This document shows positions 1 to 7,660 of a stretch of DNA of 64,000 nucleotides, piece after piece; the first letter of the stretch is position 1; each line of letters starts with the position of its first letter. The notes under the pieces are model-generated. The model saw only the letters and a program-made list of their open reading frames with translations, searched no databases and was not told the DNA's origin. This DNA comes from Rhizobium sp. BK251 (GTDB lineage Bacteria; Pseudomonadota; Alphaproteobacteria; Rhizobiales; Rhizobiaceae). A program made the translations under genes and the position numbers. The stretch covers positions 1 to 64,000 of the forward strand of contig NZ_SLUQ01000008.1 in the NCBI RefSeq assembly GCF_004345245.1, read 5' to 3'.

Positions 1-1640
1 GGGTCCGCGAGCTTCACCGGCACCGGCAACGCCGCGGCGAACGTGATCACCGGCGGCGCCGGCAACGACACGCTGAACGGCGGAGCAGGCGCCGACACGC
101 TGATCGGCGGGACGGGGGGAGACATCCTGATCGGTGGTGCCGACAACGACACCTACGTCGTCGATGATCTGGCCGACGTCGTGACCGAGGCAGCCAATGC
201 AGGCACGGACCTGGTCAGGACGGCGCTTTCCACCTATGCGCTGAGCAATATAGCCAATGTCGAGAACCTGACCTACACCGGGTCAGGCGATTTTGCCGGG
301 ACCGGCAATGCCCTGGCCAACATCATCACCGGAGGCACCGGCAACGACATCCTGGATGGCGGGGCAGGGGCCGACATGCTGGACGGCGGGATCGGCAACG
401 ACACCTACATCGTCGATGTCGTGGGCGACGTGGTCAGCGAGGCGGCAGGTGCGGGCACCGACGAGATCCGGACGGCGCTTGCGGCCTACTCAATTGCCAC
501 ACTGGCCAACGTGGAGAACCTGACCTACACCGGGTCCGCCAGCTTCACCGGCACCGGCAATGCGGCGGCGAACGTGATCACCGGCGGTGCCGGCAACGAC
601 ACGCTGAACGGCGGAGCAGGTGCCGATAGGCTGATCGGCGGGATCGGCAACGACACCTACATCGTTGACGTTGCCGGCGACGTCGTCACCGAAGACGCCG
701 ACGCGGGCATTGATACGGTGAAGGCCGCGTCGGCGGCCTATACGCTTGCCGACAATGTCGAGAACCTCACCTATACCGGCACGGTGGCCTTCGCTGGCAC
801 GGGCAACGACCTCAACAACACGATCACGGGTGGCGACGCCGCCGACAGGTTGTCGGGCGGCGGCGGCAACGATACGCTGAACGGGGGAGCAGGCGCCGAC
901 GCGCTGATCGGCGGGACGGGCGACGACACCTACATCGTCGACGTTGCCGGCGACGTGATCGTTGAGAATGTCGGTGAGGGAATTGATACGGTGAAGGCTG
1001 CGTCGGCTGCCTATACGCTTGCCGACAATGTCGAGAACCTGACCTATACCGGCACGGTGGCCTTCGCTGGCACGGGCAACGACCTCAACAACACGATCAC
1101 CGGTGGCGACGCCGCCGACAGGCTGTCGGGTGGCGCCGGCAACGATACGCTGGACGGGGGAGCAGGCGCCGATACGCTGATCGGCGGAACGGGCGATGAC
1201 ACCTACATCGTTGACCTTACCACGGACATGGTAACGGAAGCAGCCAACGAGGGCACCGACACCGTGAAGACAGGGCTTGGGCTGTTGGTACTTGCTGCCA
1301 ATGTCGAGAACCTCGTCTACACGGGCACCGGTGACTTTAGCGGCATCGGCAATGCGCTCTCCAATACGATCACCGGGGGTGCCGGCAACGATGTACTAAA
1401 CGGCAATGCGGGGACAGACACGCTGATCGGCGGGGCTGGCAACGACATCTACATCGTCGACAACGCCGGAGACGCCATCGTTGAAAACGCCGGAGAAGGG
1501 ATCGACCAAGTGCAAACGTCTCTCTCCAACTACACGTTAGGGGAAAACATCGAAAACCTGTCCTCCGTCGGCAACGGCTTCGAAGGCTTTACCGGGACAG
1601 GCAATGAGCTCGATAATCGGATCGTGGGTAGTTTCGCCGC
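1..1640 (+). repeat. Coding tandem repeats of about 246-279 bp
   Basis: Successive units start at 1, 280, 532, 778, 1051 and 1324, giving periods of 279, 252, 246, 273, 273 and 246 bp. All are multiples of three. The lengths differ because units gain or lose nonapeptides. The units starting at 778 and 1051 are almost identical at nucleotide level around the ENLTYTGTVAFAGTGNDLNN segment, which points to recent duplication or gene conversion. Confidence 0.85.
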
Positions 1641-1938
1641 GTCGAGTACGCTGACGGGTGGCGCGGGCGACGACATCCTTAGTGGTGGAATGGCCGCGGA
1701 CTTCTTCGTCTACGCGCCGAATTGGGGTCATGATACTATCATGAATTTCGAGGCAGTTGGCGCGGCACATGACACCATCAAGATCGATCGCACGATCTTT
1801 GCGGACTGGGCATCGCTGCTCGCGGTATCGGTCCTGTCAGGCACCGACACGATCATCACGGCCGATGCAGACAACACCATCACGCTGAAGAACGTGGCCG
1901 TGTCGAGCCTGCAGTCGGCGGATTTCCAGTTTGTATGA
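1..1938 (+). CDS. RTX (haemolysin-type Ca-binding) repeat protein, 5' end cut off by window
   Basis: The open frame runs in from the window edge without a start, so only the last 645 residues are present. They consist of at least six tandem units of about 82-93 residues beginning at nucleotides 1, 280, 532, 778, 1051 and 1324, with a degenerate seventh from 1570. Each unit has one or more GGxGxDxLxGG nonapeptides, then a GNDTYIVD strand and an ENLTYTG turn. These nonapeptides form Ca-binding parallel beta-rolls in proteins exported by type I systems. The last 90 residues have the usual RTX tail (a GADD-like repeat, then ITL.NV and a DFQF-type C-terminus), where the uncleaved secretion signal lies. 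The prsD/prsE-like exporter at 59098-62192 is a plausible route. No catalytic domain is visible; it may lie upstream. Confidence 0.9.
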   Translation, partial: GSASFTGTGNAAANVITGGAGNDTLNGGAGADTLIGGTGGDILIGGADNDTYVVDDLADVVTEAANAGTDLVRTALSTYALSNIANVENLTYTGSGDFAGTGNALANIITGGTGNDILDGGAGADMLDGGIGNDTYIVDVVGDVVSEAAGAGTDEIRTALAAYSIATLANVENLTYTGSASFTGTGNAAANVITGGAGNDTLNGGAGADRLIGGIGNDTYIVDVAGDVVTEDADAGIDTVKAASAAYTLADNVENLTYTGTVAFAGTGNDLNNTITGGDAADRLSGGGGNDTLNGGAGADALIGGTGDDTYIVDVAGDVIVENVGEGIDTVKAASAAYTLADNVENLTYTGTVAFAGTGNDLNNTITGGDAADRLSGGAGNDTLDGGAGADTLIGGTGDDTYIVDLTTDMVTEAANEGTDTVKTGLGLLVLAANVENLVYTGTGDFSGIGNALSNTITGGAGNDVLNGNAGTDTLIGGAGNDIYIVDNAGDAIVENAGEGIDQVQTSLSNYTLGENIENLSSVGNGFEGFTGTGNELDNRIVGSFAASSTLTGGAGDDILSGGMAADFFVYAPNWGHDTIMNFEAVGAAHDTIKIDRTIFADWASLLAVSVLSGTDTIITADADNTITLKNVAVSSLQSADFQFV

Positions 1939-2389
1939 GCTTCGCTCGGACCTGCCGATGGGACTTCTCGAAGGGCGGAATGGGCTGGAGCTCTGTCGCA
2001 CCTGAAAGGGTTGGATGGCGGCAAGGAAGTTTGCGAAACTTCGAACAAAGGCAGCGGCAATCGGTTCGCGTGATGGTCGGCAAGGACATTTCCGGTTGGA
2101 GTTCCCGGAGCAGCCCCTACGCGCGTAAACACGAACGTCTCCGGAGCGAGCGGCGCGCGCTCATCCGAGAGGACCGGCGCCGCCCCTTTCGGCTTGTGCA
2201 AGAGCGCTACACAGCCGAGCTCGTTGGTTGGGTTTGGCGAGCCGCCACCTCGGCGACTCCGCGACATCGGTGGAGCGGCGGCAAGCAAGGCGACGATCGA
2301 GGATTTGCGCGCGGCGTGCCTATCGGGACCTTCCCTTCTGGAGGGCTGTGATATCTCATCAGTCCAGGAAAGCTTCAAATCCATCGCCG
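1939..2389. other. 451-bp intergenic region, no gene recognised
   Basis: It lies between the convergent ends of the RTX gene and the histidine kinase gene. Open frames on both strands have no recognisable product or good ribosome binding site. I see no strong hairpin with a T-run. Confidence 0.5.
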
Positions 2390-3748
2390 CTACACCCAGG
2401 AATTGAAGTGAAGGACGACACGCAGGCCGGGGTCATGATCTTCCAGCGAGACGGTGGCTCCATGGAGGTCTGCGATGGCTCGGACGAGGCTTAGGCCCAA
2501 GCCGCTGCCCGGCGTCGTCCTGCTCTTGTCGAGGCGGTAAAGCCTGCGGAAGACGAGTTCCCGCTCGGTCGCCGCGATGCCAGGCCCGTTGTCGGCGATG
2601 ATGACCGTCCATCCGGAAGTTCCGGCCTTGAGCACCATGCTTATCTCAGTGTCGGGCGGGCAATGCGTGATCGCGTTTTCGACGAGGTTGACGAAGAGCT
2701 GTGTGAGGAGTTCGCGATCGCCGTTTACCATCGCCGGCGTGCCGACCGGCGAAGCAAGGGTCAGCCGCTGGCCGTTGTCTTCGGCGACGTCGACGTAGAT
2801 CTCGGCAATCGTTGCCATGACGCCCAGCAGGTCCACCGGCACGAAGCGCGCCTTGCGTGCGCCCGCTTCGATCTGCGATATCCGCAGGAGCGCCTCGAAG
2901 GTTGCGTTGATGCGGTCGCTTTCCTCACGGGCATTGTCGACGAGCTTGAGTAGATCCTCGTCGCGGGCGCGCTGCTGGATGCGTTCGATCGTCATGCGCA
3001 GGCGATTGAGTGGAGTTTTCAAATCATGGGCGATATCGGCGCTGACCTGCCGCATACCTTCCACCAATCCTGAAAGGCGGTCGAGCGCCTGGTTCATTTG
3101 CGAGGACAAGACGTCGATGTCGTCGCCGTTGCCGTGCAGCGGAATGCGACTGGACAGGCTGCCGTTCGAAACGTCGGCCATCGTCTGCGCAATGCCGTCC
3201 AGGCGGTGTTGAGCGCGCCGGGCGAGGAGGATGCCACCGCCGAACGCAAGCGCGACGATGAGGGCGGACGCCCACCCGAAACTCATCAGGGCGATATGCT
3301 CGAGATCGTTTGTCTCAGCATAGCTCTGGCCGACGAGGAGACGGTTTCCGCCGACTGTTCCTGCAAAGATCCTGATCCGATCATCGCCCTTGAAGCCGAG
3401 GGGCCGAGCGTCGATGTCAGAGTAGTTGTCGGGGACGGCGACGTTGTTAACGTTTCCCGCCAACCGTCTGCCATTCGCATCGACGAGCAGGAAGACGCGG
3501 CCCTCCGAGCTGTTGAGGGTGGAATAAGTATTGACCGCGGCGATCAGGTCCTCGAGATCGTCGGAGGAGTAGGTCGAGGCGACGACCGCGTAGGTGTCGT
3601 GGACCGAAACGTCGAGTGCGCGCCCCAGCTCTCGTTTGAAGAGCGCGTAGGTCACGGCACCGGTGATGAGAAATGCGACGATGAAAAGGAGGCTGAACGT
3701 CAGCGCCAGTCGAAAGGGCGTGCTGCGCAGCAAGCTAACGCGGTACAT
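2390..3748 (-). CDS. Sensor histidine kinase (HAMP, HisKA, HATPase)
   Basis: Membrane sensor of a two-component system; autophosphorylates on His and passes phosphate to the regulator encoded just upstream. In the 452-residue product, membrane helix 1 is at about 13-37, a periplasmic loop at 38-156, helix 2 at 157-177, HAMP at 178-230, and the phosphoacceptor is H241 in ADIAHDLKTPLNRLR. The N box (NLVENAITH) is at 354-362, G1 (DNGPG) at 386-390 and G2 (GSGLGL) at 414-419, so all catalytic motifs are intact. I chose the ATG at 3748, which overlaps the regulator stop by 14 bp, a usual RR-HK arrangement. A 44-residue longer reading frame lies inside the regulator gene and lacks the hydrophobic start. 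The signal sensed is unknown. Confidence 0.92.
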   Translation of the reverse strand: MYRVSLLRSTPFRLALTFSLLFIVAFLITGAVTYALFKRELGRALDVSVHDTYAVVASTYSSDDLEDLIAAVNTYSTLNSSEGRVFLLVDANGRRLAGNVNNVAVPDNYSDIDARPLGFKGDDRIRIFAGTVGGNRLLVGQSYAETNDLEHIALMSFGWASALIVALAFGGGILLARRAQHRLDGIAQTMADVSNGSLSSRIPLHGNGDDIDVLSSQMNQALDRLSGLVEGMRQVSADIAHDLKTPLNRLRMTIERIQQRARDEDLLKLVDNAREESDRINATFEALLRISQIEAGARKARFVPVDLLGVMATIAEIYVDVAEDNGQRLTLASPVGTPAMVNGDRELLTQLFVNLVENAITHCPPDTEISMVLKAGTSGWTVIIADNGPGIAATERELVFRRLYRLDKSRTTPGSGLGLSLVRAIADLHGATVSLEDHDPGLRVVLHFNSWV

Positions 3749-4412
3749 GCAGGCAGTATCCGATGTTCCTGACCGTGTGGAGAAGCGGGATGTCGAAAGG
3801 CTTGTCGATTTTGGAGCGGAGCCGGCTGATGTGGGTTTCCACGACGCTGGTCTTCGGATCGAAGTGAAAATCCCAGACACGCTCCAGCAGCATCGTTCGG
3901 GTCAACACCCGCCCTTCCGCACGCATAAGCACTTCCAATAGCGTGAACTCGCGCGGCTGCAGGTCGACCGGCAGACCCTGACGCATTACCTGGCGCCGGA
4001 CGATATCGAGTTCGAGGTCGGCGACCCGCAGTACGGTCTTCTGGTCCTGGACGGGAGGACGACGGGCAAGGGCGTTGACGCGAGCAAGAAGCTCGGAAAA
4101 TGCGAATGGCTTGACCAGGTAGTCGTCGCCACCCGCTTCGAGTCCTTCGACACGGTCGTCGACGCCACCGATCGAAGTGAGGAAGATGACCGGTGTCTTC
4201 ACCTTCGCAGCCCGTATGGCCTTGACGACGGACAGTCCGTCGAGGCCGGGCACCATGCGGTCAACGACCATCACGTCGTACTGCTCGCGCGTCGCGTGGA
4301 ACAGGGCGTCCCGTCCATCTGCCACCACGTCGCAGACATGACCGGCCTCCGACATCCCTCTCGCAATATAGTCAGCGGTCATTTGATCGTCTTCGATGAC
4401 CAGGATTCGCAT
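3735..4412 (-). CDS. OmpR/PhoB-family response regulator
   Basis: Cytoplasmic DNA-binding partner of the kinase. The receiver domain (about 1-115) has the acidic pocket at D8/D9, the phosphoacceptor D51 in VVDRMVPGLDG, and K101 in YLVKPF. A winged-helix effector domain occupies about 130-222, with the usual RGLPVDLQPREFTLLEVL start and an HISRLRSKI recognition region; it ends in VRNIGYCLHVPR. The 225-residue length is standard. It is transcribed divergently from the 4684-5743 pair. A TTAC-N6-GTAAGG dyad in that intergenic region also occurs before the PepSY gene at 6327, so these may be its targets; that is inference. Confidence 0.94.
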   Translation of the reverse strand: MRILVIEDDQMTADYIARGMSEAGHVCDVVADGRDALFHATREQYDVMVVDRMVPGLDGLSVVKAIRAAKVKTPVIFLTSIGGVDDRVEGLEAGGDDYLVKPFAFSELLARVNALARRPPVQDQKTVLRVADLELDIVRRQVMRQGLPVDLQPREFTLLEVLMRAEGRVLTRTMLLERVWDFHFDPKTSVVETHISRLRSKIDKPFDIPLLHTVRNIGYCLHVPR

Positions 4413-4496
4413 CGCCGCGCCAAAGCCTTTCTGGAGCCTTCAAGCTTTCACGTCTCACACATGACGATCCAGCCTTTCAGGCACCTTATCGGAATC

Positions 4497-4512
4497 TTAC
4501 GCTTTCGTAAGG
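4497..4512. promoter_or_regulatory. Candidate response-regulator operator TTAC-N6-GTAAGG
   Basis: TTAC (4497-4500), six bases, GTAA (4507-4510) followed by GG. It lies in the divergent region between the regulator gene and the 4684 gene. The same half-sites with the same six-base spacing and the same trailing GG occur at 6404-6419 before the PepSY gene. A related CTTACGAAAC lies further downstream at about 4550. Confidence 0.45.
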
Positions 4513-4683
4513 CGGAGACGGAACGAGGCGCGGCTTGCTGAGGGCGTTTCTTACGAAACTGTATTCTTGCGGCAAGAGGCAGGTATGAACACCGCTCTAC
4601 AAGCCAGGGGCACCGGCTTCCGACAGATGGTTGCCGGCGGGTTCAACGCAACGGTGCAAAGGCCGTGCAACCGGAGTAGTCCA

Positions 4684-4950
4684 ATGAAAAAGCTTGTGAC
4701 CGCAACCGTCTTCAATTCGCTTGCAATTGTCGGCCTCGTCGCCGGCTCACTGCCGGCCAGCGCCGCCGCCGTTCCCTGCGAGCAGATGCTCAGCGAAATG
4801 CGTGCTGCCAAGGCCTCCGCCAAGCTCAGCGACGTCGACTCGGCCAAGGTCAACGATCTCGAGACGAAAGCCGTCGAACGCTGCAACGCCGACGACGATA
4901 CCCGTTCCGACAAGTTTCTGGCTGATGCCTTGAAGATCCTGGGCAAGTGA
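4684..4950 (+). CDS. Small exported protein, function unknown
   Basis: An 88-residue product. It opens with MKKL and a hydrophobic stretch ending in LPASAAA, a Sec signal peptide with likely cleavage near residue 24. The mature part is short, hydrophilic and helical, with two cysteines (in VPCEQM and VERCNAD) that could form a disulfide in the periplasm. The start at 4684 is preferred over an in-frame upstream ATG because it begins exactly at the signal peptide and has a GGAG about seven bases before it. It is followed 22 bp later by the membrane protein gene, so the two probably form one transcript facing the two-component genes. I do not recognise the family. Confidence 0.75.
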   Translation: MKKLVTATVFNSLAIVGLVAGSLPASAAAVPCEQMLSEMRAAKASAKLSDVDSAKVNDLETKAVERCNADDDTRSDKFLADALKILGK

Positions 4951-4972
4951 GCCGCCGCCGAGGAGAAGACCT

Positions 4973-5743
4973 ATGAGACAGGCATTGAACAGGGTCCCGC
5001 GCGTGACCGTTGATTTCTGGCTGATCAAGCTCATGGCGGTGACGATGGGTGAGACGGCCGCGGACTACCTTGCGGTGAACATGGGATTGGGTCTGACTGC
5101 CACTTCGGTCATCATGACGGCCATACTTGCAGGCGCGATCGTCCTTCAGTTTTTGCAGAAACGGTACGTGCCGTGGATCTACTGGTGGGTGGTCGTACTG
5201 GTCAGCATCGTCGGCACGCTGGTGACTGACAATCTGACCGACAATTTCGGCGTTCCCCTGAAGGTTTCCACGATCGCGTTCAGCGTCGGTTTGATCCTGA
5301 CCTTCATCGTCTGGAAGGCCAGGGAAGGGACATTGTCAATCCATTCGATCACCACGGATCGAAGAGAGGCGTTCTACTGGCTGGCCATTCTTCTGACCTT
5401 CGCGCTTGGGACCGCCATCGGTGATCTGCTCGCTGAAGTGTTCGGCTTCGGTTACGTGACGACAGGGCTGATCTTCCTGGGCGTGATCTGCGTGGTCACC
5501 TTCACCTACTACGCCCTCAACGCCAGTGCGGTACTGTCCTTCTGGCTTGCATATATTTTTACCCGCCCGCTTGGCGCATCCCTCGGCGACTATCTCTCGC
5601 AACCGGTCGAATATGGCGGCCTGGGGCTTGGAACGGTATATACGAGCCTGCTTTTTCTCATCGTCATTGCAGTGACCGTCGTCTACATGACGATCCGCTA
5701 TGAAGCGGAACTGACAGAGGGACAGGAGGAGTGGCCGGCTTGA
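4973..5743 (+). CDS. COG4705-like integral membrane protein
   Basis: A 256-residue, very hydrophobic protein with about eight membrane helices. It contains four related intramembrane motifs, each with an acidic residue: MGETAADYLAV, VTDNLTDNFG, GTAIGDLLAEVFG and GASLGDYLSQP. The pattern suggests internal duplication and is typical of the uncharacterised COG4705 family. The repeated E/D and Thr/Gly residues in helices could form an ion path, which is inference. A good ribosome binding site (GAGGAGAAG) precedes the ATG. The gene follows the small exported protein by 22 bp and is closed by a strong terminator at 5765-5792. Its place beside the two-component system suggests control by it. Confidence 0.8.
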   Translation: MRQALNRVPRVTVDFWLIKLMAVTMGETAADYLAVNMGLGLTATSVIMTAILAGAIVLQFLQKRYVPWIYWWVVVLVSIVGTLVTDNLTDNFGVPLKVSTIAFSVGLILTFIVWKAREGTLSIHSITTDRREAFYWLAILLTFALGTAIGDLLAEVFGFGYVTTGLIFLGVICVVTFTYYALNASAVLSFWLAYIFTRPLGASLGDYLSQPVEYGGLGLGTVYTSLLFLIVIAVTVVYMTIRYEAELTEGQEEWPA

Positions 5744-5764
5744 TCGCGGCACGTCTTCCCCAGA

Positions 5765-5792
5765 AGCCCCCGACTAACATCGGGGGCTTTTT
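5765..5792 (+). terminator. Rho-independent terminator
   Basis: A perfect 9-bp stem, AGCCCCCGA (5765-5773) with TCGGGGGCT (5780-5788), a six-base loop and a run of five T. It closes the 4684-5743 transcript. Confidence 0.9.
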
Positions 5793-5891
5793 CGTGCGGT
5801 TGGAAAGGCCTTCATGACGTTTGCGAGTTCGGATTGAGCCGACTGTCGAAGAGTGGGCTGGCAGGTATGGCACGCCGGCCCAAAGTCTTAC

Positions 5892-5924
5892 AAACGACAA
5901 AGGCCTCGAGTTTGTCTCGAGGCC
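5892..5924 (-). terminator. Terminator of the PepSY gene
   Basis: A perfect 9-bp stem, GGCCTCGAG (5902-5910) with CTCGAGGCC (5916-5924) and a TTTGT loop. On the minus strand the stem is followed by TTTGTCGTTTG. It lies 32 bp beyond the stop codon of the PepSY gene. Confidence 0.75.
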
Positions 5925-5955
5925 CCTGATCCGGAAGGGATGGAAAAGTCGAGGA

Positions 5956-6327
5956 CTACTCGCTGTCTTCGTTGTCGCCCCCTTGCTCACCATCGGAGCT
6001 ATCGGCGACCGGCGTGACTGTGCCTGTCTGTGCGTCAACTGCGACCGAATGTGACCCGTTCGAGGTCATGATCTCGACTTCGAAGGTTGCGTTGGCCTGC
6101 TCGTTGTCGAGCGCAGCATTGACGGCCTTGCCGCCAGACTGCTTCTCAGCGGCTGCGACTGCGTCCGCCAGGCCGAGCTTGGCACCCTCGAGCTTGGAAT
6201 ACTCTGCCGCATCATCCTTGCCCTGCGGATCGGCGGCCATTGCCGGTGCGGTCGCGACCGCAATGGCGATCGTTCCAGTTGCGACGAATGCCGCGAGGGC
6301 GGCCTTCAGCGTTCTGTAGCTTGTCAT
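5956..6327 (-). CDS. Periplasmic PepSY-domain protein
   Basis: A 123-residue exported protein. Residues 1-32 form a Sec signal peptide ending in TAPAMA. Residues about 45-108 are a PepSY-type domain: a helix (LADAVAAAEKQSGGKAV), then strands ATFEVEIMTSNG and HSVAVDAQTGTV. The tail is acidic (SSDGEQGGDNEDSE). PepSY proteins are periplasmic and are often controlled by, or act on, nearby two-component systems or proteases. The upstream region carries the same dyad found before the response-regulator divergon, which supports a shared regulon. A direct partner cannot be told from sequence. Confidence 0.85.
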   Translation of the reverse strand: MTSYRTLKAALAAFVATGTIAIAVATAPAMAADPQGKDDAAEYSKLEGAKLGLADAVAAAEKQSGGKAVNAALDNEQANATFEVEIMTSNGSHSVAVDAQTGTVTPVADSSDGEQGGDNEDSE

Positions 6328-6403
6328 TGATTGCTCCTTTGACGGTTCAGGATGAACCGAAGCCTGTATGACCGGCCAAGTTCAGCCGCGCCTTTCGGCG
6401 CCT

Positions 6404-6419
6404 TTACCATTCCGTAAGG
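6404..6419. promoter_or_regulatory. Second TTAC-N6-GTAAGG dyad, upstream of the PepSY gene
   Basis: TTAC (6404-6407), six bases, GTAA (6414-6417), then GG. It is about 80 bp before the PepSY start and matches the site at 4497-4512 in half-sites, spacing and trailing GG. The response regulator at 3735-4412 is the natural candidate ligand. Confidence 0.45.
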
Positions 6420-6568
6420 AAGCCTTGTGGAACTCTCTCGTAGCCGAGGGATGGCGAACGGCTCATTGGCCCAGGCAGCCATGTTGCCAAGCTTCACGAG
6501 GAGGCGGATCTGTCCCCGACAGGCGCCCATCGCTGAATCCATTTCGCGCGAGGTCGGGTAGAGAAGCA

Positions 6569-6613
6569 CCGAAATGTTATGCAGCCGTCACATTTATGAA
6601 ATAAACATTTCGG
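6569..6613. promoter_or_regulatory. Perfect 10-bp inverted repeat before the RpiR-type gene
   Basis: CCGAAATGTT (6569-6578) and AACATTTCGG (6604-6613) are exact reverse complements, separated by 25 bp, 30 bp before the ATG at 6644. The right arm overlaps a smaller dyad, GAAAT-AAAC-ATTTC (6598-6611). The spacing suits two helical turns and suggests an autoregulatory operator. Confidence 0.5.
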
Positions 6614-6643
6614 ATATATAGAGCCTGTAGCAAATACAACAGA

Positions 6644-7552
6644 ATGGATCGGGACGAAATGGTCGACAGGGTGATCACCTCTGACATGCCGCTGGACGAA
6701 CGGCTGGAGATTGCGCTCCCATCGATGTCTCCTGCCGAGCACAAGATGGCGCTCTTCTTCCGAAACCAGAAAGAGGCCGTGCTTCTGAATTCTGCGGCAG
6801 AGATCGCCGACAAGGCTGGCACGAGCGATGCGACCGTCGTGCGTGCTGCGCGCTCCCTTGGCTTCGATGGTCTGCTGGCGTTGCGAGAAATGATCCTTGC
6901 AGAATTGACCGGTGGCGGCCCGGAGGGTCGCATGAAACGGACCCTCGACGATATGGCTGGGGATCCCGACGGCGCCCTCGGCCATGTTTTAAAGAGCCAC
7001 CGCGAGAGCCTCGAGGCGATGACGACGGCAGAGTTCGGCGACGCGTTCAACCGCACGGTGGAACTGATGTTCGCCGCGCGCCGCCGCTTCGTCTTCGGGA
7101 TCGGCCCCTCCGGTGCCGTTGCCGACTATGCGGCACTGCAGTTCAACCGGCTCGGGCTCGCGACGACGGCTCTTTCCGACAGCGGCATCGGTCTTGCCGA
7201 CCGCTTGATGACCGTCGGCGAAGGCGATGTGATCCTCATGATCGCCTACGCTCCAATCTACCGCGAAGTGACTGTCGTCCTCGATCATGCCGAGGAAAAC
7301 AAGGTGCCGGTAGCGCTCGTCGGCGACAGCTTGGCTCCCTTTGTCAGGCGTCGCGTCAGGGATGTCCTGGCCGTACCTCGTGGCAGGGCTGATCATCTCT
7401 CGATGCACGGCGCAACGATCGTCCTCATCGAAGCGATGATCGTGGCGCTGGCCGAGCAGGATCGCGGCGCCGCTCTATCGGCGCTGCAGAAGCTTGGCGC
7501 CCTGCGCGGGGCTATCGACAAGCTTTGGCTGAAGCGCGGCGCAAAGAGATAG
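6644..7552 (+). CDS. MurR/RpiR-family transcriptional regulator
   Basis: Cytoplasmic DNA-binding sensor of phosphorylated sugars or related ligands. The N-terminal HTH_6 domain (about residues 20-95) includes the NSAAEIADKAGTSDATVVR helix-turn-helix and the LGFDGLLALREMI segment typical of the family. A SIS (sugar isomerase) domain spans about 125-270 with FGIGPSGAVADY and MIAYAPIYREV. At 302 residues the length is normal. The ATG at 6644 has a weak ribosome site; an ATG at 6659 is an alternative. It lies directly upstream of an ABC transporter operon in the same orientation, which it probably controls. Confidence 0.92.
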   Translation: MDRDEMVDRVITSDMPLDERLEIALPSMSPAEHKMALFFRNQKEAVLLNSAAEIADKAGTSDATVVRAARSLGFDGLLALREMILAELTGGGPEGRMKRTLDDMAGDPDGALGHVLKSHRESLEAMTTAEFGDAFNRTVELMFAARRRFVFGIGPSGAVADYAALQFNRLGLATTALSDSGIGLADRLMTVGEGDVILMIAYAPIYREVTVVLDHAEENKVPVALVGDSLAPFVRRRVRDVLAVPRGRADHLSMHGATIVLIEAMIVALAEQDRGAALSALQKLGALRGAIDKLWLKRGAKR

Positions 7553-7581
7553 TATATCGTATAGAAATATCGATACTGTGT

Positions 7582-7598
7582 AATAATTCTGAATTATT
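7582..7598. promoter_or_regulatory. 17-bp perfect dyad upstream of the binding-protein gene
   Basis: AATAATTC-T-GAATTATT, an exact 8-bp inverted repeat around one base. It lies in a markedly AT-rich 108-bp gap (7553-7660) that also holds the palindrome TATCGATA at 7568-7575. Candidate operator or promoter core for the ABC operon; the RpiR-type regulator next door is the likely binder. Confidence 0.45.
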
Positions 7599-7660
7599 TA
7601 TAATATATAATTGCTGCGCATTCTTTGCGCGCACGAAACATAATCTTCGAGGATCATGAT

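Noticed and set aside
1..1640. Possible CRISPR-like or satellite array
   Set aside because: The repeats are coding, in frame and match RTX nonapeptides; they have no uniform spacers.
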